From positions 1 through 57,745 of the forward strand of contig JAAEPJ010000192.1 in the NCBI GenBank assembly GCA_024222485.1: a DNA stretch of 57,745 nt, read 5' to 3'. The notes under the pieces were generated by a model. That model searched no databases. It was not told where the DNA came from and saw only the letters and a program-made list of their open reading frames with translations. Shown piece after piece: positions 55,101 through 57,745 of the stretch (the stretch's first letter is position 1; every line of letters begins with the position of its first letter). The stretch is from a bacterium. Lineage in GTDB: Bacteria; RUG730; JAAEPJ01. Both the position numbers and the translations under genes were made by a program.

Positions 55101-55220
55101 AAGAAAAACCCCTTAATAGTCTAGATATTTTTAATACTTTAAAAAATAGAATAATTTAATAAATATTTTATAAGAATATAATTATACAAAAATTTATAAA
55201 AATTTAATATGATACTAACC

Positions 55221-55970
55221 ATGACTATTTTACAAGCAGTAATACTGGGTTTAATCCAAAGTATTACAGAATTTCTACCAATAAGTTCATCCGCACACTT
55301 AATCCTTTTTCCATGGGTTCTTAAGTTTGATACGCCTGGTCGTGCTTTTGATATTGCATTACATTTAGGGACAGCTCTGGCAATTCTTTTATATTTTAAA
55401 AAGGACTTTATTAAAATAATAAAAGAAAAAAATAAAAAAATCATCTGCGCTCTTATAACGGCGACTTTACCTGCTGTAGGCATGGGGTTTTACCTTGCTA
55501 AACTAGATTTAAGAAACCCACTTTTTATTGCTATTTGCTTGGCTATCTTTGGCATATTGCTCCATTTTACCGATAAAAGATTACCCAAAACTTTAGAAAT
55601 AAAAGATATATCATTAAAATATACCTTATTAATCGGCTGTGCACAAGTACTTGCCATGTTCCCTGGAGTTTCGAGATCAGGGGTTACAATAACGGCCGCA
55701 AGGCTCTTTAAAATAAAAAGAGAGGCAGCCGCAAAATTTTCCTTTTTTATGGCAATTCCTGTAATCTTTGGTGCAGCAATTCTAGATTTTAAAAAAATCA
55801 ATAACATCATCAATATTGAATTTTTTATAGGATTTATTGTTTCATTCTTTACCGGAATTTTAGTTATTAAATTTTTTATGAAGTTTATTAACAACCATAA
55901 TTTTAAAGTTTTCATGATTTACCGAATCGTTATAGCCGTTCTTATTATCATCATGAGCTTTACCCGTTAG
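55221..55970 (+). CDS. uppP: Undecaprenyl-diphosphatase UppP (BacA)
   Basis: UppP recycles undecaprenyl diphosphate to the monophosphate carrier for cell-wall synthesis. The membrane protein has ILGLIQSITEFLPISSSAHL (the catalytic Glu/Ser motif at its start) and the second signature PGVSRSGVTITAARLF. There are about eight helices. The frame opens at 55209; the ATG at 55221-55223 (MTILQAVILG) fits family starts, but no good ribosome-binding site is visible for either. It converges with miaB, leaving seven bases between stops. Confidence 0.93.
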   Translation: MTILQAVILGLIQSITEFLPISSSAHLILFPWVLKFDTPGRAFDIALHLGTALAILLYFKKDFIKIIKEKNKKIICALITATLPAVGMGFYLAKLDLRNPLFIAICLAIFGILLHFTDKRLPKTLEIKDISLKYTLLIGCAQVLAMFPGVSRSGVTITAARLFKIKREAAAKFSFFMAIPVIFGAAILDFKKINNIINIEFFIGFIVSFFTGILVIKFFMKFINNHNFKVFMIYRIVIAVLIIIMSFTR

Positions 55971-55977
55971 CCTTTTT

Positions 55978-57309
55978 TCAGATACTTTCACCAACCAAAG
56001 AGTTTTTAGTAACTTTTAAAATCTTCACAGTATCAATTGTCCCAACTTTCCCTTCTTGAAAATCTGAAAAAATTTTTTTAAAATTATTCGTACGACCTTC
56101 TAACACTTCTTTACCTTGATACTCTTTTATATTCTCCCATAAAACTTCTTGAGTTTGCCCCAAAACACCTTCATTTATCTCTAAAGCAATTTTGTCTGTA
56201 ACTTGATGTAAATACTCCAATCGCCTTTCTTTCTCCTGTTTAGAAACATCATCCAGCATATTTTTAAAAGCAATAGTCCCCTCACGCGGAGAATACTTGA
56301 ATGAATAGACATTATCTAACCGACATTCCTCTAACACCGATACAGTAGCTAAAAAATCTTCTTCTGTCTCCCCAGGAAACCCAACAATAATATCAGATGT
56401 AATGCCAATATTTGGAATACTTTTTCTTAACAGTTTAACTTTTTCAATATATTCAAAACATGTATGTTGACGATTCATCTTTTTCAAAATAGTATCAGAC
56501 CCACTTTGAAATGGAATATGAATATGTGTACAAACTTTCGGAATATCCTTAACGGACTCAATAAACTTAGCATTAACACTTTTAGGGTGTGAGGTAAGAT
56601 AACGAATACGCTTTAGGTCATCAATCGCACTTAAATTCAATAGCAATGTTTCAAGGTTAGTATCAATATCATTACCATAGACATTCACATTCTGACCTAA
56701 AAGCACAATTTCTTTGACACCATTTCCAACAAGAGTCTTAATCTCTTCTTCTATCTCATAAAGACTTCGGCTCTCTTCTTTTCCCCTAACATAAGGAACA
56801 ATACAATAGGTACAAAAATGAGTACAACCACGAACCACTGTCACATAGGCAGACACTGAGTCAACTTTTTTAGTTTGATACCCTTTAATTTCATAGTTAA
56901 GATTTGTCTGAATTAATGGTTTGCTCTCCTTAACTTTTAAAAATTCTGAGAGTTTATACATATCTTTTGTCCCAAGAACAAAATCAATAAAACTATACTT
57001 GCGGGCTAAATCCTTACCAAGCTTCTGAGCCACACAGCCAATCATTCCGACGACAAGATTAGGCTTTTTTTCTTTGAGTCTTCTTGTAGTCCCAAGCTCA
57101 CTGACAGCCTTATGCTCAGCAAGGCCTCTAACAGCACAGGTATTAAAAAGAATTAAATCGGCTTGCTTAATATCAGAAGTAAGTGAGTATCCAAATTCAG
57201 CCAAACTTTCAGCGATCAAAATAGAGTCATAATCATTCATCTGACAACCAAAAGTCCTAATATATAATTTTGGATTATTCAAGCCTAAATTATACTTATT
57301 TCCTTTCAC
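55978..57309 (-). CDS. miaB: tRNA-2-methylthio-N6-dimethylallyladenosine synthase MiaB
   Basis: MiaB is a radical-SAM enzyme that adds the methylthio group to i6A37 of tRNAs. It has the N-terminal cluster domain (TFGCQMNDYDS, FNTCAVRG, IGCVAQK), the radical-SAM CxxxCxxC in GCTHFCTYCIVPYVRG, SDIIVGFPGETEEDF, and a C-terminal TRAM domain. The start is GTG (57307-57309) with GGAG eight bases upstream. It is the full-length form (443 residues). Overlapping hairpins lie in its upstream region. Confidence 0.96.
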   Translation of the reverse strand: MKGNKYNLGLNNPKLYIRTFGCQMNDYDSILIAESLAEFGYSLTSDIKQADLILFNTCAVRGLAEHKAVSELGTTRRLKEKKPNLVVGMIGCVAQKLGKDLARKYSFIDFVLGTKDMYKLSEFLKVKESKPLIQTNLNYEIKGYQTKKVDSVSAYVTVVRGCTHFCTYCIVPYVRGKEESRSLYEIEEEIKTLVGNGVKEIVLLGQNVNVYGNDIDTNLETLLLNLSAIDDLKRIRYLTSHPKSVNAKFIESVKDIPKVCTHIHIPFQSGSDTILKKMNRQHTCFEYIEKVKLLRKSIPNIGITSDIIVGFPGETEEDFLATVSVLEECRLDNVYSFKYSPREGTIAFKNMLDDVSKQEKERRLEYLHQVTDKIALEINEGVLGQTQEVLWENIKEYQGKEVLEGRTNNFKKIFSDFQEGKVGTIDTVKILKVTKNSLVGESI

Positions 57310-57459
57310 TTTAATATCTCCTTTTATTCAAAAAAAATTAAAAAAAAGAGAGGATTTTCTTAAGTAAAATTATCCCCTCCCCAAATATTAATTATATTAA
57401 AACAAATTATATTATTTTTTGATATCTCTTATTTTGTTATCCAAATGGGAATCTTTATT

Positions 57460-57561
57460 CACCTTAGAATAAAAAAGGTGCAATCTTTCCTCTTTAGCAT
57501 GCTATTAAAAAATTTATTAAATTCCTCAATAGCCTAGCATTTGATGAAAGATTACACCTTT
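57460..57561 (-). promoter_or_regulatory. Overlapping hairpins in the miaB upstream region
   Basis: AAAGGTGCAATCTTTC (57474-57489) matches the complement of 57546-57561 with one difference, which becomes a G-U pair in a minus-strand RNA. In that RNA the stem is followed by a U-rich run (57478 down to 57470). CACCTT (57460-57465) can instead pair with AAGGTG (57475-57480), and TTTATTC (57454-57460) with GAATAAA (57467-57473). The alternatives exclude each other, like a terminator/antiterminator pair. The rest of 57310-57612 shows nothing else. Confidence 0.5.
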
Positions 57562-57612
57562 AATAAAAGAATCTTCTGACTAAGCAGCACTTGCAAGTAA
57601 AAAAATTGTAAT

Positions 57613-57745
57613 GTACCCCTTTTAGTCAAGAAAAAAATGGGAGAGTTTTATAAAGCAACTTTAAGTTCTTTATGATAATATTGATTAGGTGTTAAATAAT
57701 TAAGGCTCTGATGTGGAAAATCATAATTATAATCATTTATCCAAC
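57613..57745 (-). mobile_element. IS3-family transposase 3' end with element terminus, runs off the right edge
   Basis: The minus strand from 57745 to about 57650 encodes WINDYNYDFPHQSLNYLTPN followed by QYYHKELKVAL and stop, the conserved C-terminus of IS3-family OrfB (pattern WIxxYNxxRPHxSLxxxTPxxY). The sequence TGTACCCCTTTTAG starting at 57613 on the plus strand has the TG start and layout of an IS3 terminal inverted repeat, so the element probably ends there. The other terminus, orfA and any target duplication lie outside the window. Confidence 0.85.

Overview
The window is AT-rich (roughly 30% GC by eye) and densely packed with bacterial genes, nearly all on the minus strand. The encoded outer-membrane lipid genes (an MsbA-type exporter, the Kdo transferase WaaA, a DUF374 acyltransferase) together with diaminopimelate synthesis, MurD, FtsW and UppP point to a diderm, peptidoglycan-making bacterium. 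It uses a V/A-type ATPase whose proteolipid carries the sodium-binding residue pattern. It makes lysine through DapL and probably isoleucine through citramalate. This mix fits poorly studied lineages such as Margulisbacteria and relatives; that placement is a guess and nothing in the window proves it. Both ends of the window cut through minus-strand IS3-family transposase genes, so the window looks like an assembly contig bounded by IS copies.

Layout, left to right. 1-1360 is a decaying accessory island: an IS3 fragment fused to a truncated unknown gene, a half-length hsdS and the last third of an hsdM, abutting thiL. 1365-5215 holds thiL, a small membrane protein, aroE, a DUF192 protein and a CCA-adding/poly(A) polymerase. 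5199-9674 is the most unusual chromosomal stretch: a basic secreted protein, a membrane-anchored metallo-beta-lactamase-fold protein without its metal ligands, a strongly diverged ComEC-like channel protein and a PilZ-like protein. 9839-13924 has metF with an overlapping tiny Cys-rich MetV-like gene, msbA and aroC. 14176-15026 has a start-less open frame, tRNA-Leu(CAA) and RNase P RNA. 15053-16522 is a two-subunit class I fumarase. 16673-19840 is the plus-strand dapA-dapB-dapL block.

19917-24690 carries an rRNA uracil methyltransferase, GltS, RsmI and a GAF/HD-GYP protein. 24736-31580 is the V/A-ATPase operon, transcribed in the order K-E-C-F-A-B-D with no subunit I. It is followed on the map by ileS, a gene-free stretch with a long hairpin, yicC, a nucleoside phosphorylase-like gene, divIC and a large multidomain sensor. 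40081-48350 contains truA and a branched-chain/aspartate-family block, transcribed thrB-lysC-cimA-(leader)-ilvB-ilvH-ilvC. 48577-57309 has a Bax-inhibitor-1 family protein, then the envelope operon M23 peptidase-acyltransferase-waaA-murD-ftsW, uppP and miaB. The miaB leader holds overlapping hairpins.

Themes that tie the genes together are sodium bioenergetics (V-ATPase, GltS), amino-acid self-sufficiency with regulated leaders, and a cyclic-di-GMP-type network in which all three candidate proteins (PilZ-like, HD-GYP-like, GGDEF-like) have altered signature motifs. The best candidate for something undescribed is the degenerate ComEC/metallo-beta-lactamase/PilZ cluster.
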